NCBI RefSeq assembly: GCF_014654205.1
Contig: NZ_BNAW01000031.1
Location: 32,232 to 96,231, forward strand
Direction: 5' to 3'
Source: Amycolatopsis bullii
Lineage (GTDB): Bacteria; Actinomycetota; Actinomycetes; Mycobacteriales; Pseudonocardiaceae
DNA length: 64,000 nucleotides
The translations under genes were made by a program, and so were the position numbers. Positions 9,496-17,500 of this stretch are shown here, in pieces (within the stretch, counting starts at the first letter, position 1; the number at the start of each line of letters is the position of its first letter). The notes below the pieces were generated by a model. The model had not been told where the DNA came from. It searched no databases and saw only the letters and a list, made by a program, of their open reading frames with translations.

Positions 9496-9540
9496 GCGCG
9501 CGCACTCCCCGTTCGCGGCACGCTCCCGGCCCCCATTGGC

Positions 9541-9589
9541 TGGGAGCGCTCCCGGGGGGAGTCTCGTTTCCCGATGCGGCGGGTGTCAA
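9541..9589 (-). promoter_or_regulatory. Promoter and CebR-like operator of the sugar-binding lipoprotein
   Basis: Reading on the minus strand, TTGACA (9589-9584), an 18-bp spacer, GAGACT (9565-9560), five bases, then CGGGAGCGCTCCCA (9554-9541). The box matches the CebR palindrome at 13 of 14 positions. This ties the lipoprotein to the same regulon as the cellulases. Confidence 0.7.
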
Positions 9590-9604
9590 GGGACGCGACG
9601 GCGG

Positions 9605-9640
9605 GTGTCCGCGCGGACACGGACCGCGGGGTCCGTGTCC
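9605..9640. promoter_or_regulatory. Two overlapping palindromes between divergent genes
   Basis: GTGTCCGCGCGGACAC (9605-9620) is a perfect 16-bp palindrome. It overlaps a second perfect stem, GGACACGGACC (9615-9625) with GGTCCGTGTCC (9630-9640) and a 4-nt loop. They sit between the divergent lipoprotein and LacI genes, about 65 bases before the LacI start. They could be autoregulatory operator sites, or alternative RNA hairpins in the leader of the LacI transcript. Confidence 0.4.
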
Positions 9641-9704
9641 GGCGTCTTGGCTGGTGGTGCCGTCGTTTGTGGTGCTCGGACTCGTGGTGCGAAGAGAGGG
9701 TGCG

Positions 9705-10655
9705 ATGAAGCGTCCGACGATCACCGACATCGCGAAGGAGGCCGGCGTCTCCAAGGGCGCGGTGTCCTACGCCCTCAACGGCCGCCCCGGCGTCTCGGAG
9801 GCCACCCGGCGGCGGATCACCGAGATCGCCCGGGAGCTCGGGTGGGCGCCGAGCAGTACCGCGCGGGCGCTGTCCGGCGGCCGGACCGGGGCGCTCGGCC
9901 TGGTGCTCGACCGGTCCCTGGAGGCGTTCGTCCCGGCCCTGCTCGACGGCTTCGAGGGCGAGCTGCTGCTGCAGGCCGCGCCCGGCCGCGACGCGGCGCT
10001 GGTCATCTACCGCCGGTGGCGAGCGGAGCGGAAGGTCGACGGCGTGCTGCTGACCGAGCCGGGCTGCGCGGCCGAACTGGTGCGGATCGGCCTGCCGGCG
10101 GTGGCGCTCGGCGGCCCGGGCGGGATGCCGGGTGTCCCGTCGGTGCTGGTCGACGACGTCACCGGCGCCGCCGAGGCGCTGGCCTACCTCGCCGCACTGG
10201 GGCACCGGCACGTGGTCCGCATCGCGGGTGCGGCGGCGTTCGCCGACCCCGCGGCGCGGGGCCGGGCGTTCACCACCGCGGCGACCGGGATCCCGCACCC
10301 GGGCACGGTCCGCCCCGAACCCTCGGCCGACGCGGTCCGCCGGGTGCTGTCCACCCGTCCCCGGCCCACGGCGCTGCTGTGCGACACCGACGACCTGGCG
10401 GTGGCCGCGCTCGCCGCCGCGCGGGAGCTCGGCCTCGCGGTGCCGAAGGACCTTTCGGTGGTGTCGTGGGACGACACCCCGCTCTGCCGGCTGGTCCGCC
10501 CGGCGCTCACGGCCATCCGGCGCCCGCTGGCCGAACTCGGCTCGCTGGCGGCCGGGGTCCTGCAGGACCTGCTGGCGGGGGAGCAGGTCGGTGACGTGTA
10601 CACGTCCCGGCCGCGGTTGATCACGCGGGGCAGCACGGGCCCGGCGAACGCGTGA
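9705..10655 (+). CDS. LacI-family transcriptional regulator
   Basis: 316-residue repressor. The N-terminal helix-turn-helix is TITDIAKEAGVSKGAVSYALNGR (about 5-27) with the hinge helix ARALSGG. The ligand-binding domain is shorter than usual and has a divergent first lobe, but SVLVDDVTGAAEALAYLAALGHRHV, RPTALLCDTDDLAVAAL and DLSVVSWDD are recognisable. ATG 9705 is preceded by GAGAGG; an upstream GTG in frame lacks a ribosome site. It is divergent from the sugar-binding lipoprotein and adjacent to AA10 and GH operons, so with the partial LacI at the left edge it is a candidate for binding the local CebR-like boxes. Confidence 0.92.
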   Translation: MKRPTITDIAKEAGVSKGAVSYALNGRPGVSEATRRRITEIARELGWAPSSTARALSGGRTGALGLVLDRSLEAFVPALLDGFEGELLLQAAPGRDAALVIYRRWRAERKVDGVLLTEPGCAAELVRIGLPAVALGGPGGMPGVPSVLVDDVTGAAEALAYLAALGHRHVVRIAGAAAFADPAARGRAFTTAATGIPHPGTVRPEPSADAVRRVLSTRPRPTALLCDTDDLAVAALAAARELGLAVPKDLSVVSWDDTPLCRLVRPALTAIRRPLAELGSLAAGVLQDLLAGEQVGDVYTSRPRLITRGSTGPANA

Positions 10656-10687
10656 GGGCCGCTCTCGCCGGGTGGCTGCGAACGCAC

Positions 10688-10725
10688 GAGGGCCGCTTCG
10701 GGGAACACTCCCCGAAGCGGCCCTC
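10688..10725. terminator. Bidirectional terminator between the LacI and LPMO genes
   Basis: A perfect 17-bp stem (10688-10704 and 10709-10725) with a 4-nt loop ACAC lies midway between two convergent stop codons. Its symmetry suits termination from both sides. Confidence 0.7.
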
Positions 10726-10748
10726 CCGGACTGTCCACTCAGGATGTT

Positions 10749-11870
10749 TCAGGTGCCCTGGCACGTCGGTGACGGGGGCACGCTTCCTCCTGTCGTGTTG
10801 ACGACCATGCCGAAGCCGGCCGTGCCGTCGGCCGCGATGCCGCCGTTCCAGTCGGCGTTGCGGACCGTGACCGCCGAGCCGGACTGGCTGAGCGTGCCGT
10901 TCCACACGCTGGCGATCGTCTGGCCCGCGGGCGGTGTCCAGCTCACCTGCCAGCTCCGGTACGCCGTCGTGCCGTGGTTCATCACCGTCACGGTGGCCTG
11001 GTAGCCGCCGCTCCAGGTGTTGGTGATCTCGACCATCGCCATGCACGAACCCGGCGGCATCGGCGTCGTCGTGGTCGTCGGCGTGGTGGGGGTGGTCGGC
11101 GTGGTGGGCGTCGTCGGGGTGGTCGGCGTGGTCGGGGTCGTGGGCGTGGTCGTCGTGCCCGTTCCCGGGTCCTTCACGCCCGTGACCTCGCCGTGCCCGC
11201 CGTCGAAGGTGACATCCGAGCAGCCGTAGAACGTTTCCGCGCTGTCCGAGCGCTTCCACACCGAGTAGATGATGTGCCGGCCGGACTTGTTCGACGGCAG
11301 TGCGCCGCTCCACTTGTACTGGCCTTCCACCGTGCCCACCTGGCCGGTCACCGGCGGGTGGTCCACCGTCAGGAACGGCTGGTCCTCCAGGGAGTCCCAG
11401 GTGAGCGGCTGGTTCGGGTTCCAGCCGTCCTTCGTCACGTACGTGTAGAACCAGCCCGGGTGGGCGGCCCACGCGTTGTACGAGAAATCGAACTGGGCGC
11501 CGGCGGTGAGGTGGGTCAGCGGCCAGTTGCCGACCCCGTCGAACCCGGCGTAGTTCGGGTTCCCGCCGGAGCACAGCTTCCCGTCGGGGATGAACCCGCG
11601 CGTGCGCCCGGCGCCGTCGGACCGCAGCACGCCGAACCAGTTGTACAGCGAGTTGGCGCCGCTGACCCCCACCGCGGCCGCGCAGGCCGGGTTCTGCGGT
11701 TTGATTTCGCCGGTCGAACTGAGCCCGTCCTGCCAGCACAGGAAGGTCCGGCTGCCCGGTTTCATCATGGCGCCGTGCGCCTCGGCCGTGCCGGTGGTCA
11801 GCAGGACGGCGGTCAGGCTCGCCAGCAGCACGGTGACGGCGGCGAGAATGGTACTTCGTCTCCTGGTCAC
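10749..11870 (-). CDS. AA10 lytic polysaccharide monooxygenase with C-terminal CBM2
   Basis: 373 residues. The signal peptide ends at Ala31 so that the mature chain begins with His32, the copper-binding N-terminal histidine of LPMOs; His137 in AAHPGWFYTYVT is the likely second histidine-brace residue. The AA10 domain runs to about 229, followed by a Pro/Thr repeat linker (about 230-268) and a CBM2 (about 272-373). The architecture matches cellulose-oxidising AA10 enzymes of Streptomyces, so C1 (or C1/C4) oxidation of crystalline cellulose is expected. The start is GTG 11870 with AAGGGA upstream; ATG codons further upstream run into a stop. A CebR-like box lies 35 bases before the start. Confidence 0.94.
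   Translation of the reverse strand: MTRRRSTILAAVTVLLASLTAVLLTTGTAEAHGAMMKPGSRTFLCWQDGLSSTGEIKPQNPACAAAVGVSGANSLYNWFGVLRSDGAGRTRGFIPDGKLCSGGNPNYAGFDGVGNWPLTHLTAGAQFDFSYNAWAAHPGWFYTYVTKDGWNPNQPLTWDSLEDQPFLTVDHPPVTGQVGTVEGQYKWSGALPSNKSGRHIIYSVWKRSDSAETFYGCSDVTFDGGHGEVTGVKDPGTGTTTTPTTPTTPTTPTTPTTPTTPTTPTTTTTPMPPGSCMAMVEITNTWSGGYQATVTVMNHGTTAYRSWQVSWTPPAGQTIASVWNGTLSQSGSAVTVRNADWNGGIAADGTAGFGMVVNTTGGSVPPSPTCQGT
11060..11158 (-). repeat. 9-bp tandem repeat encoding the LPMO linker
   Basis: About eleven imperfect copies of a 9-bp unit (on the minus strand about ACCACGCCG) encode the Thr-Thr-Pro linker between the AA10 and CBM2 domains. Similar but shorter coding repeats occur in the GH6, Cip1-like and GH74 linkers. 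The array is likely to vary in copy number by slippage. Confidence 0.8.
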
Positions 11871-11905
11871 GTCAGTCCCTTCATTGGGTTGCGTGCGTCG
11901 AAGAC

Positions 11906-11930
11906 TGGGAGCGCTTCCAAGGTCAGGATA
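11906..11930 (-). promoter_or_regulatory. CebR-like operator and -10 of the LPMO gene
   Basis: On the minus strand TATCCT (11930-11925) is followed after five bases by TGGAAGCGCTCCCA (11919-11906). This is the identical 14-mer found before GH48, Cip1-like and GH74, in the same orientation to its gene. The -35 is not clear. Confidence 0.7.
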
Positions 11931-12038
11931 CGCGGTGGGGGTCACTTCCGGAACAGCCCGCGATGGCCGGGGCGGGGGCCTTGGCCTACGTTTTGCGGGG
12001 GCCGCCGAACGCCGGCGGGCCGTGGAGAAAGGCAGAGA

Positions 12039-13232
12039 GTGGACAGTCCGTCTTCGGTTTCCGCCTGGGTGCGCGCCGAACCCGCCCGGCTGCTCGGTTT
12101 CGCCCGCGGCGCGGCGCACCCGGACGGCGGGTTCGCCTGGCTCGACGACACCGGGCGGCCGGTGCTCGACCGGCCCGTCGAGACCTGGATCACCTGCCGG
12201 ATGACGCACGTCTTCGCGCTCGCCTCCCTGCAGGGCGCGGACACCGGTGAGCTGGTCGCCCACGGCGTCGCGGCGCTGACCGGCCCGCTGCGGGACGCGG
12301 AGCACGGCGGCTGGTACGCCTCGACGGCCCTGGCGGAAAAGCGGGCCTACGAGCACGCGTTCGTCGTGCTGGCGGCCGCGAGCGCGGCCGCGGCCGGCGC
12401 CGACGGAGCGCGGCCGCTGCTGGCCGAAGCCCTGGAAACCGTCGAACGCCGGTTCTGGGAACCGGACGCCGGGCTGGTTGCCGACGTCTGGGACCGCGGC
12501 TGGACGCGCCTGGAGGACTACCGCGGCGCCAACGCCAACATGCACACCGTGGAGGCCCTCCTGGCCGCCGCCGACGTCACCGGCGACGCGGTGTGGACGG
12601 CGCGCGCACTGTCCATTGTGGAGCGTCTGATCCACGGTGAAGCCCGCGCGCACGGCTGGCTGCTGCCGGAGCACTACGACCCGGACTGGCGCGTGCGGCT
12701 CGAGTTCAACCGCGGCGAACCGGCCCACCCGTTCCGCCCGTTCGGCGCGACCATCGGGCACCTCTTCGAATGGGCGCGGCTGGCCGTCCACCTCGGACGG
12801 GCGCTCGGGGACACCGCACCGGCGTGGCTGGTGCCCGACGCGGCCGCGCTGTTCGAGGCCGCCGTCCGGTACGGCTGGGCCGTCGACGGCAGGCCGGGGT
12901 TCGTCTACACGACCGACTTCGCCGGGACGCCGGTGGTGCGCACCCGGCTGCACTGGGTGGTGACCGAGGCGATGGCCGCGGCGTGGACGCTGCACCAGGA
13001 GACCGGCGACCCGGCGTACCTGGCCCGGTTCGAGGAGTGGTGCGGGCACGCCGAAACCTGCTTCGTCGACCGCGAACGCGGGTCGTGGCACCACGAACTC
13101 GACCCGGACAACCGGCCCGCCACGACGGTGTGGGCGGGCAAACCGGACGTCTACCACGCCTACCAGGCGACGCTGCTGCCCGAGCTGCCGCCCGCGGCGT
13201 CGTTCGCCGGCGCGCTCCTCGCGCGCGGATAA
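12039..13232 (+). CDS. AGE-family aldose-ketose isomerase/epimerase
   Basis: 397 residues of the N-acylglucosamine 2-epimerase (alpha/alpha)6-barrel family. Recognisable are TWITCRMTHVFALA near the start, GGWYAS, NANMHTVEALLAA, EFNRGEPAHPFRPFGATIGHLFEWARL and HWVVTEAMAAAW, with the conserved Arg and His residues expected of mannose or sulfoquinovose/aldose isomerases. It probably interconverts an aldose and a ketose (for example mannose and fructose) in the cytoplasm; the exact sugar is not decided by the sequence. The GTG start 12039 is preceded by GAAAGG. The aldo/keto reductase gene follows after 35 bases, suggesting co-transcription and a shared sugar-processing role. Confidence 0.87.
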   Translation: MDSPSSVSAWVRAEPARLLGFARGAAHPDGGFAWLDDTGRPVLDRPVETWITCRMTHVFALASLQGADTGELVAHGVAALTGPLRDAEHGGWYASTALAEKRAYEHAFVVLAAASAAAAGADGARPLLAEALETVERRFWEPDAGLVADVWDRGWTRLEDYRGANANMHTVEALLAAADVTGDAVWTARALSIVERLIHGEARAHGWLLPEHYDPDWRVRLEFNRGEPAHPFRPFGATIGHLFEWARLAVHLGRALGDTAPAWLVPDAAALFEAAVRYGWAVDGRPGFVYTTDFAGTPVVRTRLHWVVTEAMAAAWTLHQETGDPAYLARFEEWCGHAETCFVDRERGSWHHELDPDNRPATTVWAGKPDVYHAYQATLLPELPPAASFAGALLARG

Positions 13233-13267
13233 ACTGCACTCGCCGTCCTCTTTCGACAAGGAGCACC

Positions 13268-14263
13268 ATGTCGCCTTACGTCGCGGCCGAAGACCGGTAC
13301 GCGGAGATGCCGTACCGGCGGGCCGGGCGCAGCGGGCTGAAGCTGCCCGCGGTGTCGCTCGGCCTCTGGCACAACTTCGGGGACGACAAGCCCCTCGACG
13401 TCCAGCGGGCAGTGCTGCGCCGGGCGTTCGACCTCGGGGTGACGCACTTCGACCTGGCCAACAACTACGGCCCGCCGCCCGGCTCGGCCGAGGCGAACTT
13501 CGGGCGCCACTTCGCCGCCGACTTCCGTCCCCACCGCGACGAGATCCTCGTGTCGTCCAAGGCGGGTTACCTGATGTGGGACGGCCCGTACGGCGAGTGG
13601 GGCTCCCGCAAGAACCTCCTGGCGAGCCTCGACCAGAGCCTGGCCCGCACCGGGCTGGACCACTTCGACATCTTCTACTCGCACCGCCCGGACCCGGACA
13701 CGCCGATCGAGGAGACGATGGGCGCGCTCGACACCGCCGTCCGCTCCGGGAAGGCGCTGTACGCGGGCATCTCGAACTACTCGCCCGAGCAGACCGAAGC
13801 CGCGCTCGCCGCGTCGAAGGAGCTGGGGACGCCGCTGCTGATCCACCAGCCGCGGTACTCGATGCTGGACCGCTGGGTCGAGGACGGCCTGCTGGACACC
13901 CTCGATGAGCACGGCGTCGGCTCGATCGCGTACTCGCCGCTGAGCCAGGGCCTGCTGACCGACCGCTACCTCGACGGCATCCCGGCCGATTCCCGCGCGG
14001 CGGGCGCCAGCCCGTTCCTCACCAGCGACCGGCTGACCGAGGACACCCTGGCGACCATCCGCGCGCTGAACGAGGTCGCCGAGGGCCGCGGGCAGACGCT
14101 GGCCCAGCTGGCCATCGCCTGGGTGCTGCGCCGCGGCCGGGTCACCTCCGCGCTGATCGGCGCCAGCAGTGTCGCCCAGCTGGAGAACACCGTCGCGGCC
14201 ACCGCGAACCTCGAGTTCACCGACGAGGAACTGGCCGGGATCGAGCGGATCCTCGGCCGCTAG
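13268..14263 (+). CDS. Aldo/keto reductase (YghZ-like)
   Basis: 331-residue NADPH-dependent oxidoreductase with a TIM barrel. GVTHFDLANNYGPPPGSAE carries the catalytic Asp and Tyr, SSKAGY the Lys, and FYSHRPDP the His; the cofactor-binding end has SALIGASSVAQLENTV. The closest known group is the YghZ/L-glyceraldehyde-3-phosphate reductase type, which reduces small aldehydes and sugars. AAGGAG lies five bases before ATG 13268. It is probably in an operon with the preceding isomerase. Confidence 0.9.
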   Translation: MSPYVAAEDRYAEMPYRRAGRSGLKLPAVSLGLWHNFGDDKPLDVQRAVLRRAFDLGVTHFDLANNYGPPPGSAEANFGRHFAADFRPHRDEILVSSKAGYLMWDGPYGEWGSRKNLLASLDQSLARTGLDHFDIFYSHRPDPDTPIEETMGALDTAVRSGKALYAGISNYSPEQTEAALAASKELGTPLLIHQPRYSMLDRWVEDGLLDTLDEHGVGSIAYSPLSQGLLTDRYLDGIPADSRAAGASPFLTSDRLTEDTLATIRALNEVAEGRGQTLAQLAIAWVLRRGRVTSALIGASSVAQLENTVAATANLEFTDEELAGIERILGR

Positions 14264-14278
14264 CGCCCTGCCGCGGCT

Positions 14279-14325
14279 GTCGTGAGTGGTAAGGGCGGGT
14301 CAGAACCCGCCTTACCACTCACGAC
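14279..14325. terminator. Long hairpin between convergent genes (repeat copy 1)
   Basis: A 22-nt arm (14279-14300) pairs with a 21-nt arm (14305-14325) with a single bulged base. It lies between the aldo/keto reductase and the convergent Cip1-like gene. A closely related hairpin with the same arm TCGTGAGTGGTAA occurs at 21198-21241, again at the 3' end of a cellulase-type gene. Confidence 0.65.
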
Positions 14326-14331
14326 CGGCGG

Positions 14332-15510
14332 TCAGCAGCCGATGCGGGTGGTCCCGACGGCCACGTCGTCGTACCACAGCGTGTCGGCGTCGCCGGCGTA
14401 GCTTTCCCAGCCGAGCCGCAGGTCGGTCACCGCCGGGCGCCAGGTCTTGGCGAGCCACTGCTGGTCGATATCCGGGGTCGGGACGCCGTCGACGACGAGC
14501 CCGGGCACCTCGGCGGAGTTCAGCCAGGTCCGGAGCCGGCCCGCGGCGCCGTCGACCTCGAACTCGAAGCAGGACCAGGTGCCCGTCGCCAGCGGGACGC
14601 TCTGGGCCACCCCCGCCGGGCTCTGCGCGGGCAGGGTCGCGTCGTCGGACTCGCGGTTCCACTGCAGGGCCTGGTTCTGCCCGCCGGCGCGCAGGTCGCG
14701 GCCGCCGTCGGCGGTGTCGCGCATGGCCATGAAGGCGACGTGCCCGGTGGGCAGCGGCGTGGTGTGGCGGACCCAGAACCGGCCGAAGAGGTGGTTCGAG
14801 CCGACGCCGGTGAGGCTCGTGCCCAGGAACGCGTGGTTGCAGTAGCCACCCTGGCCGGTGACCTTGATCGAACGGCTGCCCGAGTGCGCGACCGAGCTGT
14901 CGACGGCGACGGTCCCGGTGCCGGTGCAGTTGGCCGCCCCGACCGTCCAGCGGCCGCCCGGGGTGCTGCCGGTCTGCTGCTCGAAGTCGTCGCAGATGGC
15001 GGCGCTCGTGCACCCGGCGGGCGGCGGGCCGGAGGTCGTGGTGGTCGGGGTCGTGCTGGTGGGGGTCGTGCTGGTGGGCGTGGTGGGCGTGGTCGAGGTC
15101 GGGGGAGCGGGGTCGCCGCACGAGACGCCGTTGAGCGCGAAGTCCGTGGGGGTGTCGTTCGTTCCGCTGTAGGTGCCCTGGAGGCCGAACGAAACCGAGC
15201 CGCCGGCGGGCAGCGCGCCGTTGTAGGACAGGCTCTGCGCGGTGACCGCGGTCCCGGTCTGGCGGACGGTGGCGTTCCAGGCGGACGTCACGGACTGGTT
15301 GCCGGCGTAGTGCCAGGTGAGCGTCCAGGACGAGGCCGTGGTGGCGCCGTTGGTCACCGTGATGTCGGCGGTGTACCCGCTCTGCCACTGGTTGACGCGG
15401 TAGGCGACCGAGCACGCGGGGGCGGCGGCGGCCGGACCGGCCACGACCACCGCGGTGGTGCCCGCCGCGGCGAGGCAGAGCGCGGCCAGTGCGCCGGCGA
15501 ACCTGTTCAT
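14332..15510 (-). CDS. Secreted CBM2 protein with Cip1-like C-terminal domain
   Basis: 392 residues. Signal peptide about 1-31, CBM2 about 32-131 (CSVAYRVNQWQSGYTADITV through FALNGVSC), Thr/Pro linker about 134-161, and a C-terminal beta-jelly-roll domain (about 165-392) with CDDFEQQTGSTPGGRW, GRFWVRHTTPLPTGHVAFMAM, AGGQNQALQWNRESDDATLP and WYDDVAV. This resembles the Cip1 protein co-induced with cellulases in Trichoderma and its actinobacterial homologues. Cip1-type proteins have no settled role; lyase-like activity on uronans has been proposed. ATG 15510 is preceded by GGAGGAG. The CebR-like box upstream and the CBM2 place it in the cellulose response. Confidence 0.82.
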   Translation of the reverse strand: MNRFAGALAALCLAAAGTTAVVVAGPAAAAPACSVAYRVNQWQSGYTADITVTNGATTASSWTLTWHYAGNQSVTSAWNATVRQTGTAVTAQSLSYNGALPAGGSVSFGLQGTYSGTNDTPTDFALNGVSCGDPAPPTSTTPTTPTSTTPTSTTPTTTTSGPPPAGCTSAAICDDFEQQTGSTPGGRWTVGAANCTGTGTVAVDSSVAHSGSRSIKVTGQGGYCNHAFLGTSLTGVGSNHLFGRFWVRHTTPLPTGHVAFMAMRDTADGGRDLRAGGQNQALQWNRESDDATLPAQSPAGVAQSVPLATGTWSCFEFEVDGAAGRLRTWLNSAEVPGLVVDGVPTPDIDQQWLAKTWRPAVTDLRLGWESYAGDADTLWYDDVAVGTTRIGC

Positions 15511-15605
15511 GGGGGTGGCTCCTCCTCCGGACGCGGACAGGGGCGCCGTGGCCTGCACCACGACGCCCCTGGGTGGTGGCCGCGTTCTGGCGAGGCGACC
15601 TGGCA

Positions 15606-15658
15606 TGGGAGCGCTTCCAGCCGCCGGAAAGGTAACCCCGGCGTGTCGCGCTTGTAAA
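15606..15658 (-). promoter_or_regulatory. Promoter and CebR-like operator of the Cip1-like gene
   Basis: On the minus strand: TTTACA (15658-15653), 18-bp spacer, TACCTT (15634-15629), nine bases, TGGAAGCGCTCCCA (15619-15606). The -35, spacer length, -10 and operator are almost identical to those of the GH48 and GH74 genes. The leader to the start codon is about 95 bases. Confidence 0.75.
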
Positions 15659-15872
15659 GAGCGACCCGGACGCGGGCCCATCCGGTGGTCCGTTTTCCGC
15701 AGCCGGTGCGGCGGGGAACTCGACTGAACACTCCTGAACGGCGGAAGCCGTTGGGGTGCAGGACTTGTCCCGGTCGCACTGTGCCACCGGGACGCGGGCC
15801 CGGACGCCGCCGTTGGGGTGGATTCCGGAAATCTGCCGCAAGATCACAAAACCGGTCTCCGAGCGCCAAAAG

Positions 15873-15886
15873 TGGGAGCGCTCTCA
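15873..15886. promoter_or_regulatory. Additional CebR-like box upstream of the signalling operon
   Basis: TGGGAGCGCTCTCA matches the CebR palindrome at 13 of 14 positions. It lies 159 bases before the XRE/TPR gene that opens the afsA-type operon and 363 bases from the Cip1-like start. No clear -10/-35 is seen next to it on either strand. The intergenic region 15660-16045 contains nothing else I can name. Confidence 0.5.
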
Positions 15887-16045
15887 GAACAACGCGCAAG
15901 GCCCGGTGACCGGAAAACCTTGTTGCGTCCTCAACTTCTCGGAAAACACACGGTTCCCGCCCTGATCACGAGCTGGGCTGCCCCGGTCACGCTGCGGTAC
16001 TGTCGTCGGTGGCGCACCCGTACTCCGGAAATCGTTGGATGAACG

Positions 16046-17500
16046 ATGAGTCGACAGGCCAAACCAGGGAGCAAGCCCTACCGCGCGCAACTGCGGGAGC
16101 GGCTGACCGCCCTGGGCTTCCCCGAGGAGGAGATCCCGGCCCAGGTGGCGAAGAACCTGATCGTCGAATGCCGGATCCCGCCGCGCACCGCGTGGCGGCT
16201 GGCGTCCGAGCTCTCGCTCGACGTCGCAGCGCACCAGTACAACGCCGTCACCGGCGACCCCCGCGCGGGCATGCGCGGCACGCGGATCTGGGAGTACGAG
16301 CAGTGGCCGGACCGCGGCGTCCGGCCCACCGTCGCCGCGCTGCGGGTGCTGGCGCGGGTCTACGGCACCGGCTGGAAGTGCCTGCTGGGGCTGCGTGATC
16401 TCGAACAGCTGCCGGCCAAGGACCTCGCCGAGTACCACGCCGACACCGAGCCCTCGGTCTGGGCGGCGGCCGAGCCCGAGGTCGCGCCGGCCCGCACCGC
16501 CGTCCGCGGCGAAGCCCGGGCGGAGGAGGAGATCGGCGCCGGCGCCCTCGACGACGCCGTCCTGCTCACGAAGACCAACGTGGACGACGTCCAGCTCGAC
16601 GACCTGTGGTCGGACCTCGACTTCCTCGGCGGCGCCTACACCCGCACCGCGCCCTCCTCGATCCTCGACCAGCTCGCCGTGATCGCGGACCGGACCGCTT
16701 CGCTGCTGAAGGGCCGTCAGCGGCCGAAGCAGACCCAGGACCTCCTGCTCATCGGGGCGAAGTCGAGCGCGATGATGGCCTGGATCGCCGGTGACCTGGG
16801 CCGGTACCGTCGCTCCCGCGAACTCAACTCGGCCGCCTGGCTCTACACCCAGTACGCCGACGACCTGCTCGCCCGGCGCTGGGTGCGCACGTCACAGGCC
16901 CGGGTGGCGTTCTGGGCCGGCAACGGCATCGAGTCCGCCAAGCTCGCCGCCGACGGGCTCAACTACCACGCGGGCGGGCGCCTCACGGACGCCCCGCTCA
17001 TCCTCGCCGAGGCGCGCGGCTGGTCGTCGGTGCAGGCCGAGCGGCAGGTGCTGGACGCGATCGCCCGCTGGACGGCCATCGAGGACCCGGACCTGGGGGC
17101 CGGCGGGGAGGACAGCTTCTTCAACATCACGAAGGACCGGCGGCACTACATGGCGGGCAACTCGCTGCTTTCGGTCGGGCAGGCCTCGGCCGCGCTGCGC
17201 GAGTTCGGCACCGCCCGCGAGGCCTTCGAAAAGCTGTCACTGGAGAACCGCTGGGACGCCATGGATCCGATGATCCGGATCGACACCGGCCGCGCGCACC
17301 TGCGGCTCGACGACCTCGAAGGCGCCGCCGCCCAGGTCGAACCGCTGCTGGACGCGGGCGTGGGCCGGCAGCCGGACATGGTGCGCGCCATGCTGAAGCT
17401 GCTGGCCAGCGAGTTGTCCGGACCACGCTGGCGCTCGGCCACGACGGCCCGCAACCTCGCCGAAGCACTCCTGGACGCCCACGCTTCGGCGCGGCCGTGA
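16046..17500 (+). CDS. XRE/NsdA-like regulator with TPR-type C-terminal region
   Basis: 484 residues. The N-terminal quarter contains a divergent helix-turn-helix pattern of the type found in Streptomyces pleiotropic regulators (RIWEYEQWPDRGVRPTVAALRVLARVYG, about 80-107), preceded by a region rich in Arg and Glu. From about 190 the protein is all-helical with tetratricopeptide-like features (SSAMMAWIAGDLGRYRRSREL; AGNSLLSVGQASAALREFGTAREAFEKLS; RAHLRLDDLEGAAAQVEPLLDAG). NsdA-type proteins of this design repress sporulation and antibiotic production, which is only an analogy here. Its stop overlaps the start of the AfsA-type gene by four bases (GTGA), so the two are translationally coupled. 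A CebR-like box lies upstream. The ATG has only a weak ribosome site. Confidence 0.8.
   Translation: MSRQAKPGSKPYRAQLRERLTALGFPEEEIPAQVAKNLIVECRIPPRTAWRLASELSLDVAAHQYNAVTGDPRAGMRGTRIWEYEQWPDRGVRPTVAALRVLARVYGTGWKCLLGLRDLEQLPAKDLAEYHADTEPSVWAAAEPEVAPARTAVRGEARAEEEIGAGALDDAVLLTKTNVDDVQLDDLWSDLDFLGGAYTRTAPSSILDQLAVIADRTASLLKGRQRPKQTQDLLLIGAKSSAMMAWIAGDLGRYRRSRELNSAAWLYTQYADDLLARRWVRTSQARVAFWAGNGIESAKLAADGLNYHAGGRLTDAPLILAEARGWSSVQAERQVLDAIARWTAIEDPDLGAGGEDSFFNITKDRRHYMAGNSLLSVGQASAALREFGTAREAFEKLSLENRWDAMDPMIRIDTGRAHLRLDDLEGAAAQVEPLLDAGVGRQPDMVRAMLKLLASELSGPRWRSATTARNLAEALLDAHASARP

Noticed and set aside
11060..11158. Short regular repeats that could be mistaken for a CRISPR-like array
   Set aside because: The units are 9 bp, contiguous and in frame; they encode the Thr/Pro linker of the LPMO.
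12039..13259. Extension of the LPMO frame upstream to 13259
   Set aside because: The open frame continues only because of GC bias; the AGE-family isomerase occupies the plus strand there, and the LPMO signal peptide starts at 11870.
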